A stretch of DNA of 64,000 nucleotides from Hydrogenophaga borbori (lineage in GTDB: Bacteria; Pseudomonadota; Gammaproteobacteria; Burkholderiales; Burkholderiaceae_C), in the NCBI RefSeq assembly GCF_003417535.1, contig NZ_QVLS01000013.1:1-64000 (forward strand), written 5' to 3'. A program made the translations under genes and the position numbers. Positions 42,498 to 53,028 of the stretch are shown in pieces (positions within the stretch are counted from its first letter, which is position 1; each line of letters begins with the position of its first letter). The notes under the pieces are model-generated. The model was not told the DNA's origin, made no database searches, and saw only the letters and a list, made by a program, of their open reading frames with translations.

Positions 42498-44203
42498 GCG
42501 CCGCCTGGAGCCTGCTCGCGCTCTTCCTCGCGGCCCTGCTCGCCCTGGCCTGGCCACTGGGCCGCTGGATGCACACGGTCATGGAGGGCCGCTTCACCCT
42601 GGGCCAGCGCCTGGAGGCGCCGCTGTGGCGTCTGCTGGGCATCCGGCCCGAGGCCGAAACCGGCTGGTGGCCCTACGCGCGCGGCCTGCTGCTGTTCAAC
42701 GCGCTGGGCTTTCTCGCTGTGTTCGCGCTGCAGCGGCTGCAGGGCGCGCTGCCGCTGAACCCGCAAGGCTTTGACGCGGTGGCGGTGGATTCCGCCTTCA
42801 ACACCGCCGTCAGCTTCGTCACCAACACCAACTGGCAGGGCTATGGCGGCGAGACCACCATGAGCTACCTGACCCAGATGCTCGCGCTGACGGTGCAGAA
42901 CTTCCTGTCGGCGGCCACGGGCCTGGTGGTGGCGATGGCGCTGATGCGGGGCTTCGCCCGGCACTCGGCGCGCGCGGTCGGCAACGTGTGGGTGGACCTG
43001 TCGCGCGCCACCCTGTGGGTGCTGCTGCCGATCGCCACCGCGCTGGCGCTGGCCTTCGTGGCCACGGGCGTGATCCAGAACCTCTCGCCCTATCTCACGC
43101 TCACGCCGCTGCAGCCGGGCCTGGGCGAGCAGACGCTGGCCATGGGCCCCACGGCCTCGCAGCTCGCCATCAAGATGCTGGGCACCAACGGTGGCGGCTT
43201 TTTCAACGCCAACTCGGCCCACCCGTTCGAGAACCCCAGCGAGTGGAGCAACGCGCTGCAAATGCTGGCGATCTTCGCCATCCCGGCGGGCCTGTGCTTC
43301 ACCTTTGGCCGCGTGGTGGGCGACCGGCGCCAGGGCTGGGCCGTGCTCGGCGCCATGGCGCTGATCTTCGTGCTCGCCGCGATCGCCGCCACCCGCTTCG
43401 AGCAGCAGGGCAACCCGGCCCTGGCCGCGCTCGGCGCCGACCAGGCCGCCAGCGCGCTGCAGTCGGGCGGCAACATGGAGGGCAAGGAGGTGCGCTTCGG
43501 CATCGCCGCCAGCTCGCTGTTCGCGGTGGTCACCACCGCCGCCAGCTGCGGCGCGGTGAACGCCATGCACGACAGCTTCACCCCGCTGGGCGGCCTGGTG
43601 CCCACGGCGCTGATGCAGCTGGGCGAGGTGGTGTTCGGCGGCGTGGGCTCGGGCCTGTACGGCATGCTGGTGTTCGCGCTGCTGGCGGTCTTCGTGGCCG
43701 GCCTGATGATCGGGCGCACACCGGCCTACCTGGGCAAGAAGATCGAGCCCTTCGAGATGCAGATGGTGTCGGCGGCCATCCTGGTCACGCCGCTGCTGGT
43801 GCTGTTGGGCACGGCCGTGGCGCTGATGAGCGAGGCCGGGCGCGCCGGCATCCAGGACGCGGGGCCGCACGGCTTCACCGAGGTGCTGTACGCGCTGAGC
43901 TCGGCCGCCAACAACAACGGCAGCGCCTTCGCGGGCCTGTCGGCCAACACCCCCTTCTACAACGTGCTGCTGGCCATCGCCATGGCGCTGGGCCGCTTCG
44001 GCGTGATCCTGCCGGTGCTGGCCCTGGCGGGTTCCTTTGCCGCCAAGCCGCGCGCCGAGGCCACCACCGGCAGCCTGCCCACGCACGGGCCGCTGTTCGT
44101 CGGCCTGCTGGTGGGCACGGTGCTGCTGGTGGGCTTGCTCAACTACGTGCCCGCGCTGGCCCTGGGGCCGGTGGTGGAGCACCTGATGCTTTGGACGAAG
44201 TGA
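42494..44203 (+). CDS. kdpA: Potassium-transporting ATPase subunit KdpA
   Basis: 569 residues, a polytopic potassium channel-like subunit. K+ selectivity-filter-like loops are visible, such as [40 protein letters not shown] and [22 protein letters not shown], all conserved in KdpA. Length is normal. It lies in the inner membrane and takes up K+ with KdpB at high affinity. GGAGGATTTCTC upstream of the ATG gives a strong ribosome site inside kdpF. Confidence 0.97.
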   Translation: MSAAWSLLALFLAALLALAWPLGRWMHTVMEGRFTLGQRLEAPLWRLLGIRPEAETGWWPYARGLLLFNALGFLAVFALQRLQGALPLNPQGFDAVAVDSAFNTAVSFVTNTNWQGYGGETTMSYLTQMLALTVQNFLSAATGLVVAMALMRGFARHSARAVGNVWVDLSRATLWVLLPIATALALAFVATGVIQNLSPYLTLTPLQPGLGEQTLAMGPTASQLAIKMLGTNGGGFFNANSAHPFENPSEWSNALQMLAIFAIPAGLCFTFGRVVGDRRQGWAVLGAMALIFVLAAIAATRFEQQGNPALAALGADQAASALQSGGNMEGKEVRFGIAASSLFAVVTTAASCGAVNAMHDSFTPLGGLVPTALMQLGEVVFGGVGSGLYGMLVFALLAVFVAGLMIGRTPAYLGKKIEPFEMQMVSAAILVTPLLVLLGTAVALMSEAGRAGIQDAGPHGFTEVLYALSSAANNNGSAFAGLSANTPFYNVLLAIAMALGRFGVILPVLALAGSFAAKPRAEATTGSLPTHGPLFVGLLVGTVLLVGLLNYVPALALGPVVEHLMLWTK

Positions 44204-44213
44204 GGCGCCCGCC

Positions 44214-46283
44214 ATGACACGCAAGACATTGACCCTGTTCGATCCGGCCCTGTGGCGGCCGGCCCTGATCGGCGCGCTGCGCAAGCTCGACCCGCGCGCG
44301 CAGATCCGCAACCCCGTGATGTTCGTGGTCTACGTGGGCAGCGCCTTCACCACCGCCCTGTGGTTCGCGCGGCCCGAGGGCTTCACGCTGGCCGTGGCGC
44401 TGTGGCTGTGGTTCACGGTGCTGTTCGCCAACTTCGCCGAAGCGCTGGCCGAAGGCCGCAGCCAGGCGCAAGCCGCGAGCCTGCGCGGGCTCAAGCGCAA
44501 GACCTGGGCGAAGAAACTCGACGGCGCTTTCAAGGCCGGCACGCCGCGAAGTGCCATGCGCTGGCTGCCGATCGAGGCCGACTCGCTGCGCAAGGGCGAC
44601 GTGGTGCTGATCGAGGCCGGCGACACCGTGCCCGCCGACGGCGAGGTGACCGACGGCGTGGCCTCGGTGGACGAGAGCGCCATCACCGGCGAATCGGCGC
44701 CGGTGATCCGCGAGTCGGGCGGCGACTTCTCGGCCGTCACCGGCGGCACGCGCGTGCTGTCCGACGCGGTGGTGGTGCGCGTGAGCACCAACCCCGGCGA
44801 GACCTTCGTCGACCGCATGATCGCCATGGTGGAGAACGCGCGGCGCCAGCGCACGCCGAACGAGATCGCGCTGACGATCCTGCTGGTGGCGCTGACCCTG
44901 GTCTTCCTGGGCGTGGTGGTGACGCTGCTGCCGTTCTCCACTTTCAGCGCGCAGGCCTCGGGCGGCGCCGGCCAGCCGGTCGGCCTGGTGGTGCTGGTGG
45001 CCCTGCTGGTCTGCCTGATCCCGACCACCATCGCGGGCCTGCTCTCGGCCATCGGCGTGGCGGGCATGAGCCGGCTCATGCAGGCCAATGTGATCGCCAC
45101 CTCGGGCCGGGCGGTGGAAGCCGCGGGCGACGTGGACGTGCTGCTGCTCGACAAGACCGGCACCATCACCCTGGGCAACCGGCAGGCCGCGGCCTTCCTG
45201 CCCGCGCCGGGCGCGAGCGAAGGCGCGCTGGCCGACGCCGCGCAGCTCGCCTCGCTGGCCGACGAAACGCCCGAGGGCCGCAGCATCGCGGTGCTGGCCA
45301 AGCAGCGGCACGGGCTGCGCGAACGCGAGCTGCAATCGATGGGCGCCCACTTCGTGTCATTCAGCGCGCAGACGCGCATGAGCGGCGTGGACCTGGCCGA
45401 CGGCCGCCAGATCCGCAAGGGCGCGGCCGACGCCATCCGCCGGCACGTGGAATCGCTCGGCGGCGCCTGGTCCGCCCCGGTGCAGGCCCTGGTGGACGAC
45501 GTGGCGCGGCGCGGCAGCACGCCCCTGGTGGTGGCCGAGGGCGCGCGCGCCCTCGGCGTGGTGGAGCTCAAGGACATCGTCAAGGGCGGCCTCAAGGAGC
45601 GCTTCGCCGAGCTGCGCCGCATGGGCATCCAGACCGTGATGGTCACCGGCGACAACCGCCTCACGGCGGCGGCCATCGCGGCCGAGGCCGGCGTGGACGA
45701 CTTCCTTGCCGAGGCCACGCCCGAGGCCAAGCTCGCGCTCATCCGCGAGCACCAGGCGCGTGGGCGCCTGGTGGCCATGACCGGTGACGGCACCAACGAT
45801 GCGCCCGCGCTGGCCCAGGCCGACGTGGCCGTGGCCATGAACACCGGCACCCAGGCCGCCAAGGAGGCCGGCAACATGGTGGACCTCGACAGCAACCCCA
45901 CCAAGCTGATCGAGATCGTGGAGACCGGCAAGCGCCTGCTGATGACACGCGGCGCGCTGACCACCTTCAGCATCGCCAACGACGTGGCCAAGTACTTCGC
46001 CATCGTGCCGGCCGCCTTCGTCACCACCTACCCGCAGCTGCAGGCGCTCAACGTGATGCAACTGGCCAGCCCGACCTCGGCCATCGTCTCGGCGGTGGTG
46101 TTCAACGCCCTGGTCATCGTGGCGCTGATCCCGGTGGCGCTCAAAGGCGTACCCTACCGCGCCGTGGGCGCGGCCTCGCTGCTGCGGCGCAACCTGGCGG
46201 TCTACGGGCTGGGCGGCGTGGTGGTTCCCTTCATCGGCATCAAGGCCATCGACCTGCTGATCGCCGGCCTGGGCCTGGCCTGA
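44214..46283 (+). CDS. kdpB: Potassium-transporting P-type ATPase KdpB
   Basis: 689 residues. The P-type phosphorylation motif DKTGTIT has its Asp at 313; the actuator motif ITGESAPV and the hinge [24 protein letters not shown] are intact. It drives K+ uptake by ATP hydrolysis with KdpA. Normal length; eleven bases after kdpA. Confidence 0.98.
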   Translation: MTRKTLTLFDPALWRPALIGALRKLDPRAQIRNPVMFVVYVGSAFTTALWFARPEGFTLAVALWLWFTVLFANFAEALAEGRSQAQAASLRGLKRKTWAKKLDGAFKAGTPRSAMRWLPIEADSLRKGDVVLIEAGDTVPADGEVTDGVASVDESAITGESAPVIRESGGDFSAVTGGTRVLSDAVVVRVSTNPGETFVDRMIAMVENARRQRTPNEIALTILLVALTLVFLGVVVTLLPFSTFSAQASGGAGQPVGLVVLVALLVCLIPTTIAGLLSAIGVAGMSRLMQANVIATSGRAVEAAGDVDVLLLDKTGTITLGNRQAAAFLPAPGASEGALADAAQLASLADETPEGRSIAVLAKQRHGLRERELQSMGAHFVSFSAQTRMSGVDLADGRQIRKGAADAIRRHVESLGGAWSAPVQALVDDVARRGSTPLVVAEGARALGVVELKDIVKGGLKERFAELRRMGIQTVMVTGDNRLTAAAIAAEAGVDDFLAEATPEAKLALIREHQARGRLVAMTGDGTNDAPALAQADVAVAMNTGTQAAKEAGNMVDLDSNPTKLIEIVETGKRLLMTRGALTTFSIANDVAKYFAIVPAAFVTTYPQLQALNVMQLASPTSAIVSAVVFNALVIVALIPVALKGVPYRAVGAASLLRRNLAVYGLGGVVVPFIGIKAIDLLIAGLGLA

Positions 46284-46300
46284 TCCCACAGGAGTTCCCA

Positions 46301-46933
46301 ATGAACACCGAATCCCCCTCCACCGACAAGGCCCCGGCCGGCGAAGGCCTGGGCACCACCCTGCGCGCCGCCGTGCTGCTGTTTCTGCTGCTCAGCGGCG
46401 TCACCGGCCTGCTCTACCCGCTGCTGGTCACGGGCGCGGCCCAGGCGCTGTTCCCGCGCCAGGCCAACGGCAGCCTGATCGAGCGCGGCGGCCGCCCCGT
46501 GGGCTCGGCCCTCATCGGCCAGGCCTTCACCGAGCCGCGCTACTTCTGGGGCCGGCCCTCGGCCACCGCGCCCGCGCCGTACAACGCCGCGGCCTCGGGC
46601 GGCTCCAACCTGGGGCCCACGAGCGAGCCGCTGAACGACGCCGTGCGCGAGCGCATCGCGGCGCTGCGCGCGGCCGATCCCGACAACACCGCGCCCGTGC
46701 CGGTGGACCTGGTCACGGCCTCGGGCAGCGGGCTGGACCCGCACATCAGCCTGGCGGCCGCGCTGTACCAGGCGCCCCGCGTGGCCCGCGCCCGTGGCCT
46801 GGCGCCGAGCGCCGTGGCGGCGCTGGTGGAACGCCAGGCGCAGCGCCCGCTGATCCCCGGCCTGGGCGAGCCGCGCGTGAACGTGCTCGAGCTCAACCTG
46901 GCGCTCGAAGCCGCCGCGGCGCCGGTGCGATGA
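46301..46933 (+). CDS. kdpC: KdpC subunit
   Basis: 210 residues. One N-terminal membrane helix ([26 protein letters not shown]) and a periplasmic domain with [33 protein letters not shown] and [27 protein letters not shown], all typical of KdpC. It stabilises KdpAB and may raise nucleotide affinity. CAGGAG precedes the start. Confidence 0.96.
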   Translation: MNTESPSTDKAPAGEGLGTTLRAAVLLFLLLSGVTGLLYPLLVTGAAQALFPRQANGSLIERGGRPVGSALIGQAFTEPRYFWGRPSATAPAPYNAAASGGSNLGPTSEPLNDAVRERIAALRAADPDNTAPVPVDLVTASGSGLDPHISLAAALYQAPRVARARGLAPSAVAALVERQAQRPLIPGLGEPRVNVLELNLALEAAAAPVR

Positions 46934-46943
46934 TGCGGTCCCG

Positions 46944-49649
46944 ATGAACGACGCACCGCTGCGACCCGACCCCGACATCCTGCTCGCGCAGGTGCGGGCC
47001 GGCGAAGACCGGGCGCGGCGGGGGCGCCTGAAGATCTTCTTCGGCGCCTCGGCCGGCGTGGGCAAGACCTACGCCATGCTGTCGGCCGCGCGCGCTGCCC
47101 AGGCCGAGGGCACGCCGGTGACCATCGGCGTGGTGGAAACCCACGGCCGGCCCGAGACCCAGGCCCTCACCCAGGGCCTGCCGCGCCTGCCCCTGCGCGA
47201 GGTGGCGCACAAGGGCCACACGCTGCGCGAGTTCGACCTCGACGCCGCGCTGGCCTTCGGCGCCCGGCACCCCGGCGGCCTGGTGCTGCTCGACGAGTTC
47301 GCGCACAGCAATGCGCCCGGCTCGCGCCACCCCAAGCGCTGGCAGGACGCCGAGGAGCTGCTGGCCACCGGCACCGACGTGTGGACCACGATGAACGTGC
47401 AGCACCTCGACAGCCTGAACGACGTGGTCAGCGGCATCACCGGCGTGCGCGTGTGGGAGACCGTGCCCGACCGCCTGTTCGACGAGGCCGACGAGGTCGT
47501 CGTCGTCGACCTGCCGCCCGACGAGCTGCTGGAGCGCCTGCACAGCGGCAAGGTGTACCTGCCGACCCGGGAAGGCGGTGGCGACGACCAGCGCGCCGAG
47601 CGCGCCGCCGCCCACTTCTTCCGCAAGGGCAACCTGCTGGCCCTGCGCGAGCTGGCCCTGCGCCGCACCGCCGACCGCGTGGACGACGAGGTGCGCGCCT
47701 TCCGCCAGGCCGGCGCGGTGCGCCCGGTGTGGCCCAACCGCGAATCGCTGCTGGCCTGCGTGGGCCCGGGCCCGGCCGCCGACAAGGTGGTGCGCTGCGC
47801 CGCGCGCATGGCCGCGCAGCTGGACCTGCCCTGGCACGCGGTGCACGTGCAGGCGCTCTCGCGCGAGCCCAGCGCCGCCACGCAGAAGGCGCTGGACCTG
47901 GCCGAGTCGCTGGGCGCAAGCGTGAGCAGCTTCAGCGACCGCGACCCCGCGGGTGCGCTGGTGCGCCACGCGCGCGAGCACAACCTCAGCCGGCTGGTGC
48001 TGGGCCGCGCGCGCCGGCGCCGGCCCTGGTCGCGCCCGCTGGCCGAGCGCATCGCGGCGGTGGCCGGCGACCTGGAGCTGCTGCAGGTGGCCGAGCCGCC
48101 CGGCGCGCGCCAACGCGAGGGCGCCGCCCCCGCGGCCGAACCGCCGAGCGGCCCGCGCTGGCCCGGCTACCTCGCCGCGGGCGTGGCCTGCGCGCTCACC
48201 GCCGTGCTGGCCACGCCGCTGATCCCGTTGCTGGAGCTCAGCAACATCGTGATGATCTTCCTGCTCATCGTGGTGGCCATCGCGCTGCGCTACGGCCGCG
48301 GGCCGGCGGTGCTGGCGGCCTTCCTGGGCGTGGCGCTGTTCGACTTCTACTTCGTGCCGCCGCGCTTCACGCTCGCCGTGAGCGACGTGCAGTACCTCGT
48401 CACCTTCGGCGTGATGCTGGTGGTGGCGCTGGCCATCGGCCAGCTCACCGCCGTGCTGCGCCAGCAGGCCGACGCCGCCACCCGGCGCGAGCGGCGCGTG
48501 CGCGCGTTGCACGACATGTCGCGCGACCTGTCCGCCGCGCTGCTGCCCGAACAGGTGGCCGACATCGGCGCGCGCTTCGTGCGGGCCGAATTCGGCATGC
48601 CCAGCACCTTGCTCGCGGCCGACCTGAACGACCGGCTGCAGCCCTTGCCCGGCGGGCAGGCGCCGGTCGACATGGCGGTGGCGCAGTGGGCTTTCGAGCG
48701 CGGCGAGCCCGCCGGCCGCGGCACCGACACCCTGCCCGCCAGCGCCACGCTGGTGGTGCCGCTGAAAGCGCCCATGCGCGTGCGCGGCGCGCTGGTGCTC
48801 GACCCCGGCGGCGCGCGCGCCCTGGACACCGAACAGCGGCGGGCGCTGGCGGCCTGCGCCTCGCTGCTGGCCATCTCGCTGGAGCGCATCCACTACATCG
48901 AGGTGGCGCAGCACAGCACGGTGCAGATCGAATCGGAGCGGCTGCGCAACTCGCTGCTCGCCGCCATCTCGCACGACCTGCGCACGCCGCTGGCCTCGCT
49001 GGTGGGCCTGGGCGAGGCGCTGCGCCTGACGCCGCCGTCGCTGTCGCCCGCGCAGGCCGAGCTGGCCGAGGCCATGGCCCAGTCGGCGCGGCGCATGGCC
49101 GCGCTGGTGAACAACCTGCTGGACATGGCGCGCCTGCAGGCCGGCGCCGTGCCGCTGCAACGCGCCTGGCAACCGCTGGAAGAGGTGGTGGGCAGCGCCC
49201 TGGCCGCCTGCGGCGACGCGCTGCACGGCCGCGCGATCCAGGTCGACCTGCCGGCCGACCTGCCGCTGCTGCAGTTCGACGCCGTGCTGATGGAGCGGGT
49301 GCTGGTGAACCTGCTGGAGAACGCCGCCAAGTACACGCCGCCCGGCTCGGCCATCCGCCTGTGGGCCGAGGCCGACGCCGAGGCGGTGCGCCTGTGCGTG
49401 GACGACCACGGCCCCGGCCTGCCGCGCGGGCAGGAGGCGCGCGTGTTCGAGAAGTTCGAGCGCGGCGCGCGCGAAAGCGCCACGCCCGGCGTCGGCCTGG
49501 GCCTGGCCATCGGCCGCGCCATCGTGGAGGCGCACGGCGGGCGCATCGAGGGCCGCAACCGCACCCGCGAAGGCCGCGTGGAAGGCGCGCGCATCGAGAT
49601 CACGCTGCCGCGCGGCGCGCCGCCGCCGGCCGACAATCCGCCTGCATGA
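46944..49649 (+). CDS. kdpD: Sensor histidine kinase KdpD
   Basis: 901 residues. Domains in order: KdpD N-terminal domain with Walker A FGASAGVGKT and WTTMNVQHLDSLNDVV; a universal-stress-like domain (about 250-380); four membrane helices (about 400-500); a GAF-like region; then the kinase core with phospho-acceptor His in AAISHDLRTPLASLVG and the N and G boxes (NLLENAAKYTPPGSA, DHGPGLPRG, GVGLGLAIGRAIVEAHGG). It senses K+ limitation and phosphorylates KdpE. The kdpD stop is 58 bp before kdpE. Confidence 0.97.
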   Translation: MNDAPLRPDPDILLAQVRAGEDRARRGRLKIFFGASAGVGKTYAMLSAARAAQAEGTPVTIGVVETHGRPETQALTQGLPRLPLREVAHKGHTLREFDLDAALAFGARHPGGLVLLDEFAHSNAPGSRHPKRWQDAEELLATGTDVWTTMNVQHLDSLNDVVSGITGVRVWETVPDRLFDEADEVVVVDLPPDELLERLHSGKVYLPTREGGGDDQRAERAAAHFFRKGNLLALRELALRRTADRVDDEVRAFRQAGAVRPVWPNRESLLACVGPGPAADKVVRCAARMAAQLDLPWHAVHVQALSREPSAATQKALDLAESLGASVSSFSDRDPAGALVRHAREHNLSRLVLGRARRRRPWSRPLAERIAAVAGDLELLQVAEPPGARQREGAAPAAEPPSGPRWPGYLAAGVACALTAVLATPLIPLLELSNIVMIFLLIVVAIALRYGRGPAVLAAFLGVALFDFYFVPPRFTLAVSDVQYLVTFGVMLVVALAIGQLTAVLRQQADAATRRERRVRALHDMSRDLSAALLPEQVADIGARFVRAEFGMPSTLLAADLNDRLQPLPGGQAPVDMAVAQWAFERGEPAGRGTDTLPASATLVVPLKAPMRVRGALVLDPGGARALDTEQRRALAACASLLAISLERIHYIEVAQHSTVQIESERLRNSLLAAISHDLRTPLASLVGLGEALRLTPPSLSPAQAELAEAMAQSARRMAALVNNLLDMARLQAGAVPLQRAWQPLEEVVGSALAACGDALHGRAIQVDLPADLPLLQFDAVLMERVLVNLLENAAKYTPPGSAIRLWAEADAEAVRLCVDDHGPGLPRGQEARVFEKFERGARESATPGVGLGLAIGRAIVEAHGGRIEGRNRTREGRVEGARIEITLPRGAPPPADNPPA

Positions 49650-49653
49650 GCAA

Positions 49654-49707
49654 CGCCCGGCCGCCCGAAGGCGCCCGCACCGCAGCGCGCCGCGCCAAGG
49701 TTTCACC
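49654..49707 (+). repeat. 50-bp leader repeat, copy 2
   Basis: Near-identical to the sequence at 36509-36560: CCGCCCGAAGGCGC, CGCACCGC and AAGGTTTC, ending directly at the kdpE ATG. The repeat fills almost the whole kdpD-kdpE gap and places an AAGG ribosome site before kdpE. Confidence 0.75.
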
Positions 49708-50400
49708 ATGAGCACCCACGCCCCGCAGATCCTGATCGTCGAGGACGAGAACGACATCCGCCGCTTCGTGCGGCTCACGCTGCAGGCCGAGGGCCATGAG
49801 GTGCACGAGGCCGCCACGCTGCAGCGCGGCCTGATCGAGGCCGGCACGCGACGCCCCGACCTGGTGGTGCTGGACCTGGGGCTGCCCGACGGCGACGGCG
49901 TGGACCTGATCCGCGACCTGCGCCAGTGGTCGGCGGTGCCGGTGATCGTGCTTTCGGCGCGCAGCGCAGAGGCCAGCAAGATCGAGGCGCTGGACGCGGG
50001 CGCCGACGACTACCTCGTCAAGCCCTTCGGTTCGGGCGAGCTGATGGCGCGCGTGCGTGCGCAGCTGCGCCGCCACCGGGCGCAGACGCCGGCCGGCGAA
50101 TCGGTGCTGCGCTTCGGCGAGGTGGAGATCGACCTGGCGCGCCACCAGGTGCAGCGCGCGGGCGAGCCGCTGCGCCTCACGCCGATCGAATACAAGCTGC
50201 TCACCCACCTGGCCAGCCAGCCCGAACGCGTGGTCACGCACGCCCAGCTGCTGCAGGCCGTCTGGGGCCCCGGCCACCGTGAGGACACCCACTACGTGCG
50301 CGTGCACATGGCCAACCTGCGCAAGAAGATCGAGCAGCACCCGGCCATGCCCCGGCACCTGCTCACCGAAACGGGCATCGGCTACCGCTTCGTGCCCTGA
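49708..50400 (+). CDS. kdpE: Response regulator KdpE
   Basis: 230 residues, OmpR family. The receiver domain has acidic pocket VEDEND and phospho-acceptor D56 (LVVLDLGLPDG), with K in LVKPFG. The C-terminal winged helix has LRLTPIEYKLLTHLASQPERVVTHAQLLQAVWG and DTHYVRVHMANLRKKIE. It activates kdpFABC under K+ limitation or osmotic stress. Confidence 0.97.
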   Translation: MSTHAPQILIVEDENDIRRFVRLTLQAEGHEVHEAATLQRGLIEAGTRRPDLVVLDLGLPDGDGVDLIRDLRQWSAVPVIVLSARSAEASKIEALDAGADDYLVKPFGSGELMARVRAQLRRHRAQTPAGESVLRFGEVEIDLARHQVQRAGEPLRLTPIEYKLLTHLASQPERVVTHAQLLQAVWGPGHREDTHYVRVHMANLRKKIEQHPAMPRHLLTETGIGYRFVP

Positions 50401-50411
50401 GGCCCGCCGCT

Positions 50412-51218
50412 TCAGTCCAGCACGTTCACCGCGCGCAGCGGCCGCAGCACGCTGGAGGGGGTCATGCCGAAGGTGTGGCGGAACATGCGGCTGAAGTGGG
50501 CCGAATCGGCGAACGCGCCGTCCAGCGCGGCCTCGGTCAGGCTGCCGTCGGGCCGGTAGGCGGCCATGGCGCGGCGCACCTGCGTCCAGATGCGGTAGCT
50601 GCGAAAGCTCACGCCCAGCTCCTCGCTGAACAGGTGGTTGAAGCGCGAGGCCGACAGGTGCGCCGCGCGCGCCAGCGCCTCGCGGTCGGGCACGCCCTCG
50701 CCCGCTTCGCGCAGGCGCCGCAGGCTGCTCAGCACGCGGGGGTCCACGCTGGCCAGGGGCGGCAGGCCGCCCGGCCCCAGCAGCGTGGGCAGGTCGAAGC
50801 TGTGCAGGCGCTGCTCGGTGTGCCAGCGGCTGCGCGCGCGCGGCACCGGCTCGCCGATCACCGGCCCCTGGGACGCGAACACCGGCCGCAGGCGGCGCAC
50901 CTCGGGCGCGTCGGGCTCCAGGTACATCAGCGCCACGCGCTCGCCCCGCGGATCGAACACATGCTCCACGCCGGCGTCGATCAAGGCGCTGTGGCAGCTT
51001 TCCTCGCGCCCCTTCGGCAGCAGCAGGCGAAACCGCCCCGACAGCCCCAGCAGCAGCACCGGCGCGGCGTGGCGGTGCCAGCCGGTGGCGGGAATCTCGC
51101 CCAGGTAGAGCGCCTTGTCGGCGCACAGGGTGAGCGCGTTGCCGCTCAACACAGCCCAAACCTCCAAGACAGGCGCGCCGCCCGCCCGTACCGTGGCGGC
51201 TTCATCCCACCGCACCAC
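50412..51218 (-). CDS. AraC-family transcriptional regulator
   Basis: 268 residues to the most distal ATG. The C-terminal third is a standard AraC double helix-turn-helix: REALARAAHLSASRFNHLFSEELGVSFRSYRIWTQVRRAM and LTEAALDGAFADSAHFSRMFRHTFGMTPSSV. The N-terminal part is a cupin-like sensor (GWHRHAAPVLLLGLSGRFRLLLPKG). The start may lie downstream, since position 51218 is only 11 bp from the divergent gene's start codon. It probably regulates that hydrolase gene or itself. Confidence 0.88.
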   Translation of the reverse strand: MVRWDEAATVRAGGAPVLEVWAVLSGNALTLCADKALYLGEIPATGWHRHAAPVLLLGLSGRFRLLLPKGREESCHSALIDAGVEHVFDPRGERVALMYLEPDAPEVRRLRPVFASQGPVIGEPVPRARSRWHTEQRLHSFDLPTLLGPGGLPPLASVDPRVLSSLRRLREAGEGVPDREALARAAHLSASRFNHLFSEELGVSFRSYRIWTQVRRAMAAYRPDGSLTEAALDGAFADSAHFSRMFRHTFGMTPSSVLRPLRAVNVLD

Positions 51219-51229
51219 AGGAGAACGAG

Positions 51230-52186
51230 TTGTCGATCCGCACCGCCCACCACTGGGCGCTGAACCTGGCCGCGCAGGCCGGCGTCGTCCACACCGCGAA
51301 GAGCGGGCTGTCGCATGTGCTCAAGTCTCCTCTGGTGAATCTGAACCGCCGGCTCGCGGGCCTTGCGGCGCGCGAGGTCCGGGTGGCGGGGCACGGCCTG
51401 CATTATCTGGAGGGCGGCCGTGGCGAGCCCGTGCTGCTGCTGCATGGCATCTTCGCCGAGAAGGACCATTGGGTGGACCTGGCGCGCCGGCTGACCCCGC
51501 ACCACCGCGTGGTCGTGCCCGACCTGCCCGGCTTCGGCGCCAGCGAGCGGCACGAGGACCAGCGCTACGGCTACGCCGAGCAGGTGGAGCGGCTGCGCGC
51601 CTTCCTGGACGCCATCGGCGTGCAGCGCGCGCACGTGGCCGGCAACTCCATGGGCGGCACGCTGGGGGCCCTGCTGGCCGGGGAATACCCCGGCCGCGTC
51701 GCCTCGCTGGCGTTCATCGGCGCGCCGCACGGCCTGCGCTCGCCGCGCCCCAGCGAGACCGACCGGCTGATCGACGCCGGACAGGCCCCGCTGATCGCGC
51801 ACGACGCGGCGGCGTTCGACGCGCTGCTGGAACGCCTGTTCGGGCAGCGGCCCTGGCTGCCCTGGCCCATCCTGCGCGCGGCGCGCGAGGACGCGATCCG
51901 CCGCGCCCCCTCGAACCTTCGCCTGTGGCAGGAACACCTGGCCGACCGCTACCTGCTGGAGCGGCGCCTCGCGCGGGTGCCGGCGCCGCTGCTGGTGCTG
52001 TGGGGGCGGCGCGACCGCGTGTTCCACGTGTCGGGCGCGCGCACGCTGCGCTGGCAACGTCCCGATGCGGACATCCAGGTGCTGGACCGTTTGGGACACT
52101 TGCCCATGATGGAGGCGCCGCTGACCGTGGCGCAGCGCTACCGCCCCTTCCTGGAACGCCACCGATGGATGCGCCACCGGACATGA
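51230..52186 (+). CDS. Alpha/beta-fold hydrolase
   Basis: 318 residues with a TTG start at 51230, chosen because AGGAGAACGAG lies directly upstream. Hydrolase motifs: oxyanion loop LLLHGIFAEKDHW, nucleophile elbow GNSMGG, acidic residue in LVLWGRRDRVF and catalytic His in LGHLPMMEAP. The family includes lipases, esterases and haloalkane dehalogenases; the substrate is unknown. The stop overlaps the next gene's start (ATGA). Confidence 0.87.
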   Translation: MSIRTAHHWALNLAAQAGVVHTAKSGLSHVLKSPLVNLNRRLAGLAAREVRVAGHGLHYLEGGRGEPVLLLHGIFAEKDHWVDLARRLTPHHRVVVPDLPGFGASERHEDQRYGYAEQVERLRAFLDAIGVQRAHVAGNSMGGTLGALLAGEYPGRVASLAFIGAPHGLRSPRPSETDRLIDAGQAPLIAHDAAAFDALLERLFGQRPWLPWPILRAAREDAIRRAPSNLRLWQEHLADRYLLERRLARVPAPLLVLWGRRDRVFHVSGARTLRWQRPDADIQVLDRLGHLPMMEAPLTVAQRYRPFLERHRWMRHRT

Positions 52187-53028
52187 GACCGCCCGCCCAC
52201 CCCCTCGCCGCGCCGGCCGCGCGCGCCGCCGCCCTGCTGGCGGCCTGCGCCGCCCTCGCCGGCTGCGAGACCGCGCCCCGTGCCGGCGGCCTGACCCGCG
52301 CCCAGGTGCTGGACGTGGTGAAGGACCGCCACGACGTCCGCGACGGCCACCCCGAGCTGTACGCGGCCCTGCGCGCCGGCGTGACCCGGCGCGAGCTCGA
52401 GCAAGGCCGGCTGTTCGAAGGCGAGTGCGGACTGCCCGACGCCGCGCAGGCCTTGGGCATGCGCTGGCTCACGGTGACGGTGCTCGCCCCGGCCGGCCTG
52501 CGCCTGGCCAGCGGCAGCGCGGTGGACGTGCGCGGCTTGCGCGCGGCCTGGCCGGCCGTGGGCGGCGGCACAGCACCGCGCTGGCACGGCGTCTATGCGG
52601 GCAGCGCCAGCGCTCAAGGCGAGGCCACGGCCTCCGCCCTGGCCCCCCGGCCCGGTGCGCCCTGCCTGGCGCCGGACGCGCCACCCGGCCAGTGGCGCGT
52701 GAAGCTGCGCGGGCCGGCGCCGGCCTGGGCCTTCGACTTCGCCCAGGCCGGCCTGCGCCGCCTGGACGCCCTGCGCGACAGCGACCTGGCCGCCGGCCGC
52801 GTGCTGCGCCTGGGCTGCCAGCTCAAGGTGTTGGACGGCGGCGACTGGTACGCCCCGGTCTGGGTGGCCACCGCCCCCGAGGCGCTGCGGCTGCGGGCGG
52901 GCGACGTGGTCCGCCTGCGCGCGGGCGCCGAAGCCGGATCGAAGGACCCGGGCCCGCCCGCCGAGGTGCTGGAACGGCTCGACGGCGTGGCCGCGCCCGG
53001 CGGCCACGCGCTGGTGCGCTGCGGCTAG
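52183..53028 (+). CDS. Putative lipoprotein of unknown function
   Basis: 281 residues from ATG 52183 (52165 is also in frame). A signal peptide with lipobox LAGC (AALLAACAALAGCETAP) indicates lipid anchoring. The mature part has five Cys and several beta-rich stretches (LRLGCQLKVLDGGDWYAPVWVA, VVRLRAGAEAG); no family is recognised. It is translationally coupled to the upstream hydrolase and ends overlapping the convergent DTW gene by four bases. Confidence 0.72.
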   Translation: MRPPAHPLAAPAARAAALLAACAALAGCETAPRAGGLTRAQVLDVVKDRHDVRDGHPELYAALRAGVTRRELEQGRLFEGECGLPDAAQALGMRWLTVTVLAPAGLRLASGSAVDVRGLRAAWPAVGGGTAPRWHGVYAGSASAQGEATASALAPRPGAPCLAPDAPPGQWRVKLRGPAPAWAFDFAQAGLRRLDALRDSDLAAGRVLRLGCQLKVLDGGDWYAPVWVATAPEALRLRAGDVVRLRAGAEAGSKDPGPPAEVLERLDGVAAPGGHALVRCG

